NCBI RefSeq assembly: GCF_000296215.2
Contig: NZ_CP013949.1
Span: forward strand, 1-64,000
Length of the DNA: 64,000 nucleotides
DNA from: Bradyrhizobium sp. CCGE-LA001
GTDB taxonomy: Bacteria; Pseudomonadota; Alphaproteobacteria; Rhizobiales; Xanthobacteraceae
Reading direction: 5' to 3'
In this document: positions 45,143-54,834 of the stretch, piece after piece
How positions within the stretch are numbered: the stretch's first letter is position 1
Layout: every line of letters begins with the position of its first letter
Made by a program: the position numbers and the translations under genes
The notes under the pieces: model-generated
What the model was told of the DNA's origin: nothing
Database searches by the model: none
Seen by the model: only the letters and a program-made list of their open reading frames with translations

Positions 45143-46221
45143 ATCGTCTGCCGATTGCGCCAGAAATTCACGATGCGCTCGGCGGTCGCCGGCATCAGGC
45201 GCGTGTAGTTGACACGCGCGGCCTCGATGTCGGCATCGGCGGGCGTGCGGTGCGGGCCGTACCAAAGCAGGATGAGGGCGCGCACCGTGGGCCAGCCAAG
45301 ATTCAGAACACGGCCGAGGATCAGAAGCGGATCGTAGCGATCGCCCGAAATCAGGCGATCGAGAATTGAGAGACGGACGCCGGCCATCGCCGAGAGCGTC
45401 GCGATCGATTCCTCGTATTTGTGGGCCTTGGCAAAACCGAGCAGTGCGCTCTCGCCGAGATGACCATCACGATGCAATCCCAGCACCGTGCGCTGTGCCC
45501 CCGAGAAATCGCGGCGCGGCCCCGGCGGCAGCGAAGCCTCCTCGATGGCGGCCATGGCGCGCTTGATCTCGACCTGGCGCGCGGGATTGACCACGCTGGA
45601 GAGGCGGCGGCGGATGACGTCGAGCGTACCGTTGAGAAGCTCCTTCAGGTGCTCGCCCGAGAGATCGTTGCGCTGGCCGATCTTGAGTGTCAGCACGCCG
45701 TCCTGCGCGGCGCGCTTGATCAGCTCGGAATAGCTGCCCGGCGAGAACACCGCACCTGCATTTGCAGCAGCGCGGCGCACCACGTCGCGATCACCACGCT
45801 CGACCAGCACGTCGGTGACGACGACAGGCAGAGCGGGGCGCTCCGTCATCGCCAGCAGATGGCCCTGCCCCTTCAGCCGCGCGATCTCGACCAAGGCGGC
45901 CTCGTCGAGCACGGGCGAGCGGCGCAGCACGGGGCCTGCCACCATGATCTCGTTTTCGCGCGCGAGCTGGTTCACCAGATGCGGCGGCGCGTTGTTCAGG
46001 CGCGAGAAGCGCTCGGCGAGATCGACGCGCGAGTCGAGCTCGGCATGCGGGACGAGATCGATCAGGAGATTGTCGAAGAGAGCGATGAGCTCGGGGCGGA
46101 GGTTCTCGGCGTCCTGGAAGAACAGCTGGGAGATGGCGCGCGCGATCTCGCCACGACGTCTCGGATCGCCGCGTTTGACGATATCGTCCAGTCCAGGAAT
46201 GAGCGACGTGGCAACGGACAT
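45139..46221 (-). CDS. DUF2336 domain protein
   Basis: A 360-residue all-helical protein of the alphaproteobacterial DUF2336 family; the function is unestablished. No signal peptide or membrane segment is seen. Features are GLDDIVKRGDPRRRGEIARAISQLFF at the start, DAELDSRVDLAERFSRL-type helices (HAELDSRVDLAERFS), RPALPVVVTDVLVERGDRDVVRRAAANAGAVFS near 120 and DVIRRRLSSVVNPAR near 210. HEAT-like helical repeats are a reasonable reading. The frame extends 20 codons further up into the divergent promoter region, but the ATG chosen gives the family start. It is divergent from the rimP operon. Confidence 0.88.
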   Translation of the reverse strand: MSVATSLIPGLDDIVKRGDPRRRGEIARAISQLFFQDAENLRPELIALFDNLLIDLVPHAELDSRVDLAERFSRLNNAPPHLVNQLARENEIMVAGPVLRRSPVLDEAALVEIARLKGQGHLLAMTERPALPVVVTDVLVERGDRDVVRRAAANAGAVFSPGSYSELIKRAAQDGVLTLKIGQRNDLSGEHLKELLNGTLDVIRRRLSSVVNPARQVEIKRAMAAIEEASLPPGPRRDFSGAQRTVLGLHRDGHLGESALLGFAKAHKYEESIATLSAMAGVRLSILDRLISGDRYDPLLILGRVLNLGWPTVRALILLWYGPHRTPADADIEAARVNYTRLMPATAERIVNFWRNRQTI

Positions 46222-46371
46222 GAAAACGCAACTCGGGATCTGGCACGCCGTGGGCGCGCCGTAGCTCAAGCCGCCCCACAATTAGGGAATCTAGGCCTGC
46301 TTGATGAAGGAAGCGTTGCGCGGCGGGCGGTCCGAAGGGCGCAAAAAGCCGCCTCGGCCCTGCAATGGGCC

Positions 46372-46400
46372 TTGTCCGGGAGGGTGGAAAGGGCTATATC
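46372..46400 (+). promoter_or_regulatory. Promoter of the rimP-nusA-infB operon
   Basis: TTGTCC and TATATC lie 17 bases apart, a good housekeeping promoter. Transcription would start near base 46,407 and run through the leader hairpin. No other strong promoter was seen between the DUF2336 gene and rimP. Confidence 0.7.
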
Positions 46401-46406
46401 ACCGCC

Positions 46407-46468
46407 AATTCATCTTCTCATACGATCCGCGTAGTGAGAGTGGGCCCGAAAGGACCCGCTCTTTTTTA
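46407..46468 (+). ncRNA. rimP leader with transcription terminator (attenuator)
   Basis: From the expected start point the leader runs to a hairpin (AGAGTGGG with CCCGCTCT, inner CC-GAAA-GG) directly followed by TTTTTT, some 125 bases before rimP. Such a terminator ahead of the coding part of the operon fits the rimP leader, a proposed attenuator of alphaproteobacteria known from comparative work. The 5' half, AATTCATCTTCTCATACG, is unstructured. Termination, with readthrough controlled by NusA, is the likely mode. Confidence 0.75.
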
Positions 46469-46592
46469 TTACCTGAACGCGGCTTGGCGGAAGATGCGGC
46501 CCGACGCGTGTCGGGAGAGTTCCGAAGCGGGCTTTGAGATTAACCAAGCCTTAACCCAAGCGTTAAACCCAACGAGCGCCTTGACCCCTGCC

Positions 46593-47348
46593 ATGACCGA
46601 ACCGACCTCTGGTTCCACGGATGCCGAATTGCTGGCCGAGCCGCGGCTCGTGGTCGAGCCGGGCGTCGCGGCACGGGTGTCCGCGGTCGCAGCGCCCGTG
46701 CTTCAGGGCATGGGCTATCGCCTGGTGCGGATCCGTATTTCCGGCGAGGCCGGCTGCACCGTGCAGGTCATGGCCGAGCGACCGGACGGCACGATGCAGA
46801 TCGAGGATTGCGAAGCGATCTCGCGGGCGCTGTCGCCCGTGCTCGATGTCGCCGACCCCATCGATCGCGCCTACCGATTGGAGATCTCCTCGCCGGGGAT
46901 CGACCGTCCGCTGGTGCGCCGCTCCGATTTCGAGCGCTATGCCGGACATCTGGTAAAGGTCGAGATGGCGGTCGCCCATGAGGGGCGGAAGCGGTTCCGC
47001 GGCACGATCGGTGCCGTCGAAGGCGATCGCGTCCATCTGCATCGCGACGACGTCAAGGCAGGCGACGAAGCCGACGTTCTCCTGACCATGGAGGATATCG
47101 GCGAGGCACGCCTCGTGCTGACCGACGAGCTGATCGCGGAATCGATGCGTCGCGGCAAGGCCGAGGCGCGCGAGATGCGCCGCAATCTGGGCCTGGAGCC
47201 GCCGCAGGTTCCGCATGCCAAGATCAGCGAGAAAACGACCAAGAACACCAAGCCGAAGAAGAAGCCGGCTCCGACCAATACGAAGAAACATCGCCTTGCC
47301 GCCGAACGTGCGCGGCGCGGCGAGATCGATCCTGACCAAGGAGACTAG
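46593..47348 (+). CDS. rimP: Ribosome maturation factor RimP
   Basis: RimP helps assemble the 30S subunit. The 251-residue product has the N-terminal domain (MGYRLVRIRISGEAGCTVQVM and DCEAISRALSPVLDVADPI, then YRLEISSPGIDRPL) and the SH3-like C-terminal domain (VKVEMAVAHEGRKRFRGTIG). A basic tail (KTTKNTKPKKKPAPTNTKKHR) extends it by about 50 residues, as in other alphaproteobacteria. Many upstream in-frame starts exist, but the ATG used begins a normal N-terminus. nusA follows after two bases. Confidence 0.94.
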   Translation: MTEPTSGSTDAELLAEPRLVVEPGVAARVSAVAAPVLQGMGYRLVRIRISGEAGCTVQVMAERPDGTMQIEDCEAISRALSPVLDVADPIDRAYRLEISSPGIDRPLVRRSDFERYAGHLVKVEMAVAHEGRKRFRGTIGAVEGDRVHLHRDDVKAGDEADVLLTMEDIGEARLVLTDELIAESMRRGKAEAREMRRNLGLEPPQVPHAKISEKTTKNTKPKKKPAPTNTKKHRLAAERARRGEIDPDQGD

Positions 47349-47350
47349 CC

Positions 47351-48958
<1,608 letters not shown>

Positions 48959-48981
48959 GGGCAACGGAGAATGTCGCCCGA

Positions 48982-49665
48982 ATGCTTGCAGATACTGACC
49001 ACGAACTCGACCATGGACCGCGGACCGAAAGGTCCGCGACCATGCGGATGTGCGCGGTCAGCCGGGAGGTCCGGCCGATCGACGAGCTGATCCGCTTCGT
49101 CGTCTCGCCGCAAGGCGACATAGTTCCCGATCTCAAGCGCAAGCTGCCCGGACGCGGCATGTGGGTCACCGCCTCGCGGCAGGTGGTTGCGGAAGCCGTC
49201 CGGCGTCACCAATTTAGCAAAGCCTTCAAGCGCGACCTGCGCACCCCTCAGACGCTTCCTGCCGACATCGAGGCGCTCCTGGTTCGGAGCGTGACGGAGG
49301 CCCTTGGGATCGCCGCCAAGGCGGGCCAGGTCGTGGCCGGCTTCGGCAAGGTCGAAAGCGCCCTTCGGGAAGGCACGGTCGAGGTCCTGATCCACGCCAG
49401 CGACGGGGCCGCGGACGGAATCCGCAAATTGGACATGCTGGCGCGGCAAAATGCCGGGAATCGCGGCGCCAAGCCGCAGATTCCCGTCGTCACCGCACTG
49501 AAATCGATAGAATTGGATTTGGCACTGACCCGGTCAAATGTGATACATGCTGCCCTGCTCGCGGGCCCGGCGAGCAAGTCATTCCTGTCGCGTAGCCAGA
49601 TGCTGGTCCGATACCGGATGGCGGACGCCGACAAGACTGCCGAAAAGCCCGGCCAGGATTTCTGA
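48982..49665 (+). CDS. ylxR: RNA-binding protein: YlxR (DUF448) fused to an L7Ae-like domain
   Basis: The 227-residue product joins two units that are separate genes (ylxR, ylxQ) in Firmicutes. Residues 20-100 are YlxR: RMCAVSREVRPIDELIRFV and LPGRGMWVTASRQVVAEAVRR. Residues 110-200 resemble L7Ae/L30e: RSVTEALGIAAKAGQVVAGFGKVESALREG, then a typical VEVLIHASDGA. It probably binds RNA in translation or ribosome-linked control and lies between nusA and infB as usual. The last part (QMLVRYRMADADKTAEKP) is loose. The start has no strong ribosome binding site. Confidence 0.9.
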   Translation: MLADTDHELDHGPRTERSATMRMCAVSREVRPIDELIRFVVSPQGDIVPDLKRKLPGRGMWVTASRQVVAEAVRRHQFSKAFKRDLRTPQTLPADIEALLVRSVTEALGIAAKAGQVVAGFGKVESALREGTVEVLIHASDGAADGIRKLDMLARQNAGNRGAKPQIPVVTALKSIELDLALTRSNVIHAALLAGPASKSFLSRSQMLVRYRMADADKTAEKPGQDF

Positions 49666-49735
49666 GAGATAACGACGACCCGATAGGACGGTGCGGTAAA
49701 CGCACAACACTGATAATCAGGATTAGGACTGCTGA

Positions 49736-52450
49736 ATGGTTGATACCAAGACCCCTGGCGACAAGAAGCTGAGCGTTCCGAGCAAGACGCTATCGCTCAA
49801 GCCGCGCGTCGAAACGGGCACCGTGCGCCAGAGCTTCAGCCATGGCCGCAGCAAGCAGGTCGTGGTCGAGAAGCGCGGCAAGCGCCGGATCGACGGCGCG
49901 CCTGAGCCGCAGGCTGCCGAGGTCGCCAAGCCCGCACCGGCTGCGCCCGCGGCGGCGCCGCGTCCTGCCCCGAAGGCTGCCCCACCCCGCAACGCCGGTT
50001 CCGGCGTGGTGCTGCGCACGCTGACCGAGGACGAGCGTTCGGCCCGTGCCAGCGCGCTGGCCGATGCCAAGCTGCGCGAGGTCGAGGAACGCCGCCAGGC
50101 CGAGGAAGAGGCCCAGCGCCGCGCGGTCCGCGAGGCCGCCGAACGCGCCGAGCGCGAAGCCGCCGAGGCCCGCCGCAAGGCCGAGGACGAGCGCCATCGC
50201 CACGAGGACGAAGCCAAGCGGAAGGCCGAGACCGAGGCCAAGAAGCGTTTTGGCGAAGGCGAGCAGCCGCAATCGGCTCCGCGCCCCGCTGCGGCCGCCC
50301 CGGCCGCTTCAGCGCCCCGCCCCGGCGCGCCCACGGCGCGGCCCGGCACCACCACGACCACGGCACGCCCGGGAACGACGACTGCGCGCCCCGGAACGAC
50401 CACAGCAAGGCCTGCCGGCGGACCGCTGGGTCGCGCGCCCGCAGTCGCGGCCGGCCCCGACGAAGACGACGGTCCGCGCCAGATCCGCCGCGGTCCCGGC
50501 GGCGCCGCGCGTCCTGCGGCAGCCCCCAAGACCACCCACAAGCCCGGCCCGCAGAAAGAGCGCGGCCGCCTGACGGTCGTCACGGCGCTCAATGCGGACG
50601 AAGTGCGCGAGCGCTCGATCGCCTCGTTCCGCCGGCGCACCCAGCGCCTGAAGGGTCACGCCTCGAACGAGCCCAAGGAAAAGCTCATCCGCGAGGTGGT
50701 CATTCCGGAAGCGATCACCATCCAGGAACTCGCCAACCGCATGTCCGAGCGCGCGGTCGACGTCATCCGCATGCTGATGAAGCAGGGCGCGATGCACAAG
50801 ATCACCGACGTGATCGACGCCGACACCGCGCAGCTGATCGCCGAAGAGCTCGGCCACACCGTCAAGCGCGTCGCCGCCTCGGACGTCGAGGAAGGCCTGT
50901 TCGACCAGGTCGACGATTCCACCGACACCGAGACGCGTTCGCCCGTCGTGACCGTGATGGGCCACGTCGACCACGGCAAGACCTCGCTGCTCGACGCGCT
51001 CCGCCATGCCAACGTGGTCTCCGGCGAAGCCGGCGGCATCACCCAGCATATCGGCGCCTATCAGGTGCTCTCGCCCGAGAGCGGCAAGAAGATCACCTTC
51101 ATCGACACGCCCGGCCACGCCGCGTTCACCGCGATGCGCGCCCGCGGCGCCAAGGTCACCGACATCGTCGTGCTGGTAGTCGCGGCCGATGACGGCGTGA
51201 TGCCGCAGACGGTCGAAGCCATCAACCACGCCAAGGCGGCGGGTGTGCCGATCATCGTTGCCATCAACAAGATCGACAAGCCCGATGCCAAGCCCGAGCG
51301 GGTGCGCACCGAGCTGCTCCAGCACGAGGTTCAGGTCGAATCCTTCGGCGGCGAAGTCGTCGACGTCGAAGTGTCCGCCAAGAACAAGACCAATCTCGAC
51401 AAGCTGCTCGAGATGATCGCTCTGCAGGCCGAAATCCTTGACCTGAAGACCAATTCGGAACGTCCGGCGGAGGGCACCGTGATCGAGGCCAAGCTCGATC
51501 GCGGCCGTGGTCCGGTCGCGACCGTGCTGGTCCAGCGCGGCACGCTTCGTGTCGGCGACATCATCGTCGCCGGCGCAGAGATGGGCCGCGTCCGCGCGCT
51601 GATCTCCGATCAGGGCGACACCGTGCAGGAGGCCGGCCCCTCGGTGCCGGTCGAGGTGCTCGGCTTCAACGGCCCGCCGGAGGCCGGCGATCGCCTGGCA
51701 GTCGTCGAGAACGAAGCCCGCGCCCGCCAGATCACCAGCTACCGCGCGCACCAGAAGCGCGAGAACGCGGCGGCCTCGATCTCCGGCATGCGTGGCTCGC
51801 TCGAGCAGATGATGTCGCAATTGAAGACGGCGGGCCGCAAGGAATTCCCGCTGATCATCAAGGCCGACGTGCAAGGCTCGCTGGAAGCGATCCTCGGCTC
51901 GCTGGAGAAGCTCGGCACCGACGAGGTCGCCGCGCGCATCCTTCACGCCGGCGTCGGCGGCATCTCGGAGTCCGACGTCACGCTCGCGGAAGGCTTCAAC
52001 GCCGCGATCATCGGCTTCTCGGTCCGTGCCAACAAGGAGGCCGCTGCGGCCGCCAAGCGCAACGGCATCGAGATCCGCTACTACAACATCATCTACGACC
52101 TCGTGGACGACGTGAAGAAGGCGATGAGCGGCCTGCTCGCGCCGACCTTGCGCGAAACCATGCTGGGCAATGCCGAGATCCTGGAGATCTTCAACATCTC
52201 CAAGGTCGGCAAGGTCGCCGGCTGCCGCGTCACCGACGGCACCGTGGAACGCGGCGCCAATGTGCGCCTGATCCGCGACAACGTCGTCGTGCACGAAGGC
52301 AAGCTGTCGACGCTCAAGCGCTTCAAGGACGAAGTGAAGGAAGTCCAGTCCGGCCAGGAGTGCGGCATGGCCTTCGAGAACTATCACGACATGCGTGCTG
52401 GTGACGTGATCGAGTGTTATCGCGTGGAGACGATCCAGCGCTCCCTGTAA
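49736..52450 (+). CDS. infB: Translation initiation factor IF-2
   Basis: IF-2 delivers initiator tRNA to the ribosome as a GTPase. The 904-residue product has a short IF2 N-terminal signature (KTPGDKKLSVPSKTLSLK), a long charged coiled-coil stretch (residues 95-175, rich in EERRQAEEEAQRRA-type repeats) and a Pro/Thr stretch with RPGTTT repeats near 200-225. The GTPase domain follows: G1 GHVDHGKTSLLDAL near 409, DTPGHAAF near 457, NKID near 512, SAKN near 545. Domains II-IV end in ENYHDMRAGDVIECY. AGGA lies about ten bases before the ATG. Confidence 0.97.
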   Translation: MVDTKTPGDKKLSVPSKTLSLKPRVETGTVRQSFSHGRSKQVVVEKRGKRRIDGAPEPQAAEVAKPAPAAPAAAPRPAPKAAPPRNAGSGVVLRTLTEDERSARASALADAKLREVEERRQAEEEAQRRAVREAAERAEREAAEARRKAEDERHRHEDEAKRKAETEAKKRFGEGEQPQSAPRPAAAAPAASAPRPGAPTARPGTTTTTARPGTTTARPGTTTARPAGGPLGRAPAVAAGPDEDDGPRQIRRGPGGAARPAAAPKTTHKPGPQKERGRLTVVTALNADEVRERSIASFRRRTQRLKGHASNEPKEKLIREVVIPEAITIQELANRMSERAVDVIRMLMKQGAMHKITDVIDADTAQLIAEELGHTVKRVAASDVEEGLFDQVDDSTDTETRSPVVTVMGHVDHGKTSLLDALRHANVVSGEAGGITQHIGAYQVLSPESGKKITFIDTPGHAAFTAMRARGAKVTDIVVLVVAADDGVMPQTVEAINHAKAAGVPIIVAINKIDKPDAKPERVRTELLQHEVQVESFGGEVVDVEVSAKNKTNLDKLLEMIALQAEILDLKTNSERPAEGTVIEAKLDRGRGPVATVLVQRGTLRVGDIIVAGAEMGRVRALISDQGDTVQEAGPSVPVEVLGFNGPPEAGDRLAVVENEARARQITSYRAHQKRENAAASISGMRGSLEQMMSQLKTAGRKEFPLIIKADVQGSLEAILGSLEKLGTDEVAARILHAGVGGISESDVTLAEGFNAAIIGFSVRANKEAAAAAKRNGIEIRYYNIIYDLVDDVKKAMSGLLAPTLRETMLGNAEILEIFNISKVGKVAGCRVTDGTVERGANVRLIRDNVVVHEGKLSTLKRFKDEVKEVQSGQECGMAFENYHDMRAGDVIECYRVETIQRSL

Positions 52451-52561
52451 GTCCAAATCTTACCGAAGCGTTCGGATCTTTTTGAACTGAGATTGCAGGA
52501 GTGCGGTGGCCGGATTTTTTTCGGCCACCCACCCTTCTTCGTTTCAACAGGACAAGCGACA

Positions 52562-52586
52562 ATGCCCGTGTCCCATGCACGGGCAT
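52562..52586 (+). promoter_or_regulatory. Hairpin just before the rbfA ribosome binding site
   Basis: ATGCCCGTG and CACGGGCAT form a perfect 9-bp stem (7-base loop), and GAGGTGAT, the strong ribosome binding site of rbfA, begins four bases after the stem. A second dyad (GGTGGCCG/CGGCCACC) lies 40 bases earlier. The arrangement may tune rbfA translation or protect an RNA end after processing. Confidence 0.55.
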
Positions 52587-52605
52587 GACGAGGTGATTTT
52601 CGAGA

Positions 52606-53064
52606 ATGCCACGCCATCATCAGAAGAAGAGTTCCGCGCCCGGCGGAGGCTCGCAACGCCAGTTGCGCGTCGGCGAGCAGGTTCGCCATGCGATGGCCGA
52701 GATTCTGGCGCAAGGCAACGTGCATGATGCGGACCTCGAAGGTCACATCATCACCGTGCCGGAGGTGCGGATGTCGCCCGACCTGAAGCTCGCGACGATC
52801 TACGTGATGCCGCTCGGTGGCCGCGACACCGGGATCGTCATCGGTGCGCTCGAGCGCAACAAGAAATTTTTGCGCGGCGAGGTCGCGCGGCGCGTTAACC
52901 TGAAATTTGCACCTGACATTCGCTTCCGCGTCGACGAGCGATTCGACGAAGCGGAACGGATCGAGAAGCTTTTGCGAACACCTGCGGTGCAGAAGGATCT
53001 CGAACAGGGCTTCGAGCAAGACTTGGAACAGGATCCGGATTCGGATCGGGAAGAAGAACGATGA
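52606..53064 (+). CDS. rbfA: Ribosome-binding factor A
   Basis: RbfA binds 30S precursors and aids 16S rRNA 5' maturation. The 152-residue product has the KH-fold core: RQLRVGEQVRHAMAEILAQG near 15, ITVPEVRMSPDLKLATIYVMPLGG near 48, FLRGEVARRVNLKFAPDIRFRVDERFDEAERIEKLL near 90. The tail is acidic (EQDLEQDPDSDREEER). The ribosome binding site is strong (GAGGTGAT, 8 bases). Its end overlaps truB by four bases. Confidence 0.95.
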   Translation: MPRHHQKKSSAPGGGSQRQLRVGEQVRHAMAEILAQGNVHDADLEGHIITVPEVRMSPDLKLATIYVMPLGGRDTGIVIGALERNKKFLRGEVARRVNLKFAPDIRFRVDERFDEAERIEKLLRTPAVQKDLEQGFEQDLEQDPDSDREEER

Positions 53065-54182
53065 CGATGGACCCGGCTCACGACACGATCAGCGGCGACC
53101 AGGCCGATCAGCGCGACGTGCAGACAAACAATTTTGCGGAGCTGAGCAACGACTCGCAGCCACATCGGGAGCCGCGCCGCGTCAACAACGATCCGCGCGC
53201 CAAGCAGCAGCAAAAGGGCAACCAGGTTCGCCGCGACCGCCGCGACGTCCACGGCTGGGTCGTGCTCGATAAGCCGATCGGCATGACCTCGACGCAGGCC
53301 GTCGCCGTGCTCAAGCGCCTGTTCAACGCCAAGCGCGCGGGACATGCCGGCACGCTCGATCCGCTCGCCTCGGGCGGTCTGCCGATCGCGCTCGGCGAAG
53401 CCACCAAGACCGTCCCCTTCGTGATGGACGGCCGCAAGCGCTACCAGTTCACCGTGAGCTGGGGCGAGGAGCGCGACACCGACGACATCGAGGGCCGGGT
53501 CACCGCGACCTCGGACCAGCGCCCGACCCGCGAGGCCATCCTGGCCCTCCTGCCCCGCTTCACCGGGGTGATCGAGCAGATCCCGCCGCGCTATTCCGCG
53601 ATCAAGGTGCAGGGCGAGCGCGCCTACGACCTCGCCCGCGACGGCGAGGTCGTGGAACTGGCCCCCCGCCCCGTCGAGATTCACCATTTAACCCTTGTAG
53701 ATCAACCAGATAACGACCGGGCGGTGTTCGAGGCCGAATGCGGCAAGGGCACCTATGTCCGGGCGCTCGCCCGCGATATGGGCCGGATTCTCGGTACTTA
53801 TGGCCATATCTCCGCGCTGCGGCGGACCCTGGTCGGCCCATTCGGCGAAAACGACATGATTCCGCTGGATCAGTTGGAGGCTTTGTGCGATAGAGCCGCG
53901 TCCGGCGAGGGAAGCCTCGCCGACGCGCTTTTGCCCGTTGAGACCGCGCTGGACGACATCCCGGCACTGGCCGTCACTCGGGCTGATGCGGCAAGGCTCC
54001 ATCGGGGCCAGGCCGTTTTGTTGCGCGGACGGGATGCGCCCACTTGTAGCGGCACAGTCTATGTCACGGTGGCAGGCCGTCTTTTGGCGCTTGCTGAAGT
54101 TGGCAATGGCGAAATCATCCCCAAGCGTGTGTTCAACCTGACCGGCCTGACTGCCAGCCCCGGTCGCAACGAGAGAAATTGA
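53061..54182 (+). CDS. truB: tRNA pseudouridine(55) synthase TruB
   Basis: TruB makes pseudouridine 55 in the T loop of tRNA. The 373-residue product has WVVLDKPIGMTSTQAVAVLKR near 70, the catalytic Asp100 in GHAGTLDPLASGGLPIALG, PRYSAIKVQGERAYDLAR near 175 and a C-terminal PUA-like part. The N-terminal extension of about 60 residues is rich in Gln, Asn, Asp and Arg and is absent from E. coli TruB (whose Asp is at 48). The ATG overlaps the rbfA stop. rpsO follows immediately. Confidence 0.95.
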   Translation: MTMDPAHDTISGDQADQRDVQTNNFAELSNDSQPHREPRRVNNDPRAKQQQKGNQVRRDRRDVHGWVVLDKPIGMTSTQAVAVLKRLFNAKRAGHAGTLDPLASGGLPIALGEATKTVPFVMDGRKRYQFTVSWGEERDTDDIEGRVTATSDQRPTREAILALLPRFTGVIEQIPPRYSAIKVQGERAYDLARDGEVVELAPRPVEIHHLTLVDQPDNDRAVFEAECGKGTYVRALARDMGRILGTYGHISALRRTLVGPFGENDMIPLDQLEALCDRAASGEGSLADALLPVETALDDIPALAVTRADAARLHRGQAVLLRGRDAPTCSGTVYVTVAGRLLALAEVGNGEIIPKRVFNLTGLTASPGRNERN

Positions 54183-54184
54183 CG

Positions 54185-54454
54185 ATGTCGATTGCCGCAG
54201 AACGCAAAGCGGAAGTCATCAAGACCAATGCCACCAAGGCCGGCGACACCGGCTCGCCCGAGGTTCAGGTCGCGATCCTGTCGGAACGCATCAACAACCT
54301 CACCAACCATTTCAAGACCCACGTGAAGGACAACCATTCGCGTCGCGGCCTCTTGAAGCTGGTCTCGACCCGCCGCTCGCTCCTCGACTATCTCAAGAAG
54401 AAGGATGAGGCGCGGTACAAGGCGCTGCTCGAGAAGCACAACATTCGTCGTTAA
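54185..54454 (+). CDS. rpsO: 30S ribosomal protein S15
   Basis: S15 binds 16S rRNA early in assembly. The 89-residue product is a full, normal-length S15 with MSIAAERKAEVIKTNATKAGD, DTGSPEVQVAILSERINNLT and LLKLVSTRRSLLDYLKKKD. A TTG two codons earlier is in frame but the ATG matches the family. It starts two bases after the truB stop and ends before a strong terminator. Confidence 0.97.
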   Translation: MSIAAERKAEVIKTNATKAGDTGSPEVQVAILSERINNLTNHFKTHVKDNHSRRGLLKLVSTRRSLLDYLKKKDEARYKALLEKHNIRR

Positions 54455-54462
54455 GTGTTCCC

Positions 54463-54487
54463 AACGCGCGCCATTGGCGCGCGTTTT
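54463..54487 (+). terminator. rpsO terminator
   Basis: A perfect 10-bp GC-rich stem (AACGCGCGCC and GGCGCGCGTT, loop ATT) lies 8 bases after the rpsO stop, with TT beyond. The T-run is short, so it may act as a 3' end-protecting hairpin as well as a terminator. The remaining 350 bases to pnp hold its leader and no supported gene. Confidence 0.65.
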
Positions 54488-54730
54488 CGCGCGTGGTTTC
54501 GAACGAAAGCGCTTCCTTTGAGGTTTTTGATCGAGGCTGCGTGCGCGTCGGATGCGAGCCGTTGAAGACTTGCATCCGGGCATGATGGGCGAAGACCGCG
54601 GTTCGGTGTTCGCATTCGTGCCGACTGACAGTCCAGCAGCAATCCGGCGGCTGGGCACAACGGGCAAGGCGCCCGTATGACCCGAAAGGATGGACGCCAT
54701 CCGACATCCAAAAACCATGGCAGGATCGCA

Positions 54731-54761
54731 GGACGCTGATCATCCGCTCCGATCAGCGTCC
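54731..54761 (+). promoter_or_regulatory. pnp leader hairpin
   Basis: GGACGCTGATC and GATCAGCGTCC form a perfect 11-bp stem with a 9-base loop, 73 bases before the pnp ATG. A smaller hairpin (GGATGG-ACG-CCATCC) precedes it. In enteric bacteria a long pnp leader stem is cut by RNase III and then used by PNPase to repress its own mRNA. A similar role here is an inference. Confidence 0.5.
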
Positions 54762-54834
54762 CGCAATCTTGCGCATGGTTTTTGTTTTTCGAGAGGCCGT
54801 CCCTTCTTTCGAGAACCCATGAAAGAAGACCTCC

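Noticed and set aside
50337..50412. Frameshift-prone simple repeat breaking infB
   Set aside because: The reading frame stays open through the repeat and the downstream GTPase domain is intact.
50309..52456. 715-codon minus-strand frame antisense to infB
   Set aside because: Shadow of a strongly conserved gene with codon bias; no ribosome binding site or family match.
54677..54739. 20-codon open frame in the pnp leader as a leader peptide
   Set aside because: No ribosome binding site and it overlaps structured RNA; no sign of selection is visible in one sequence.
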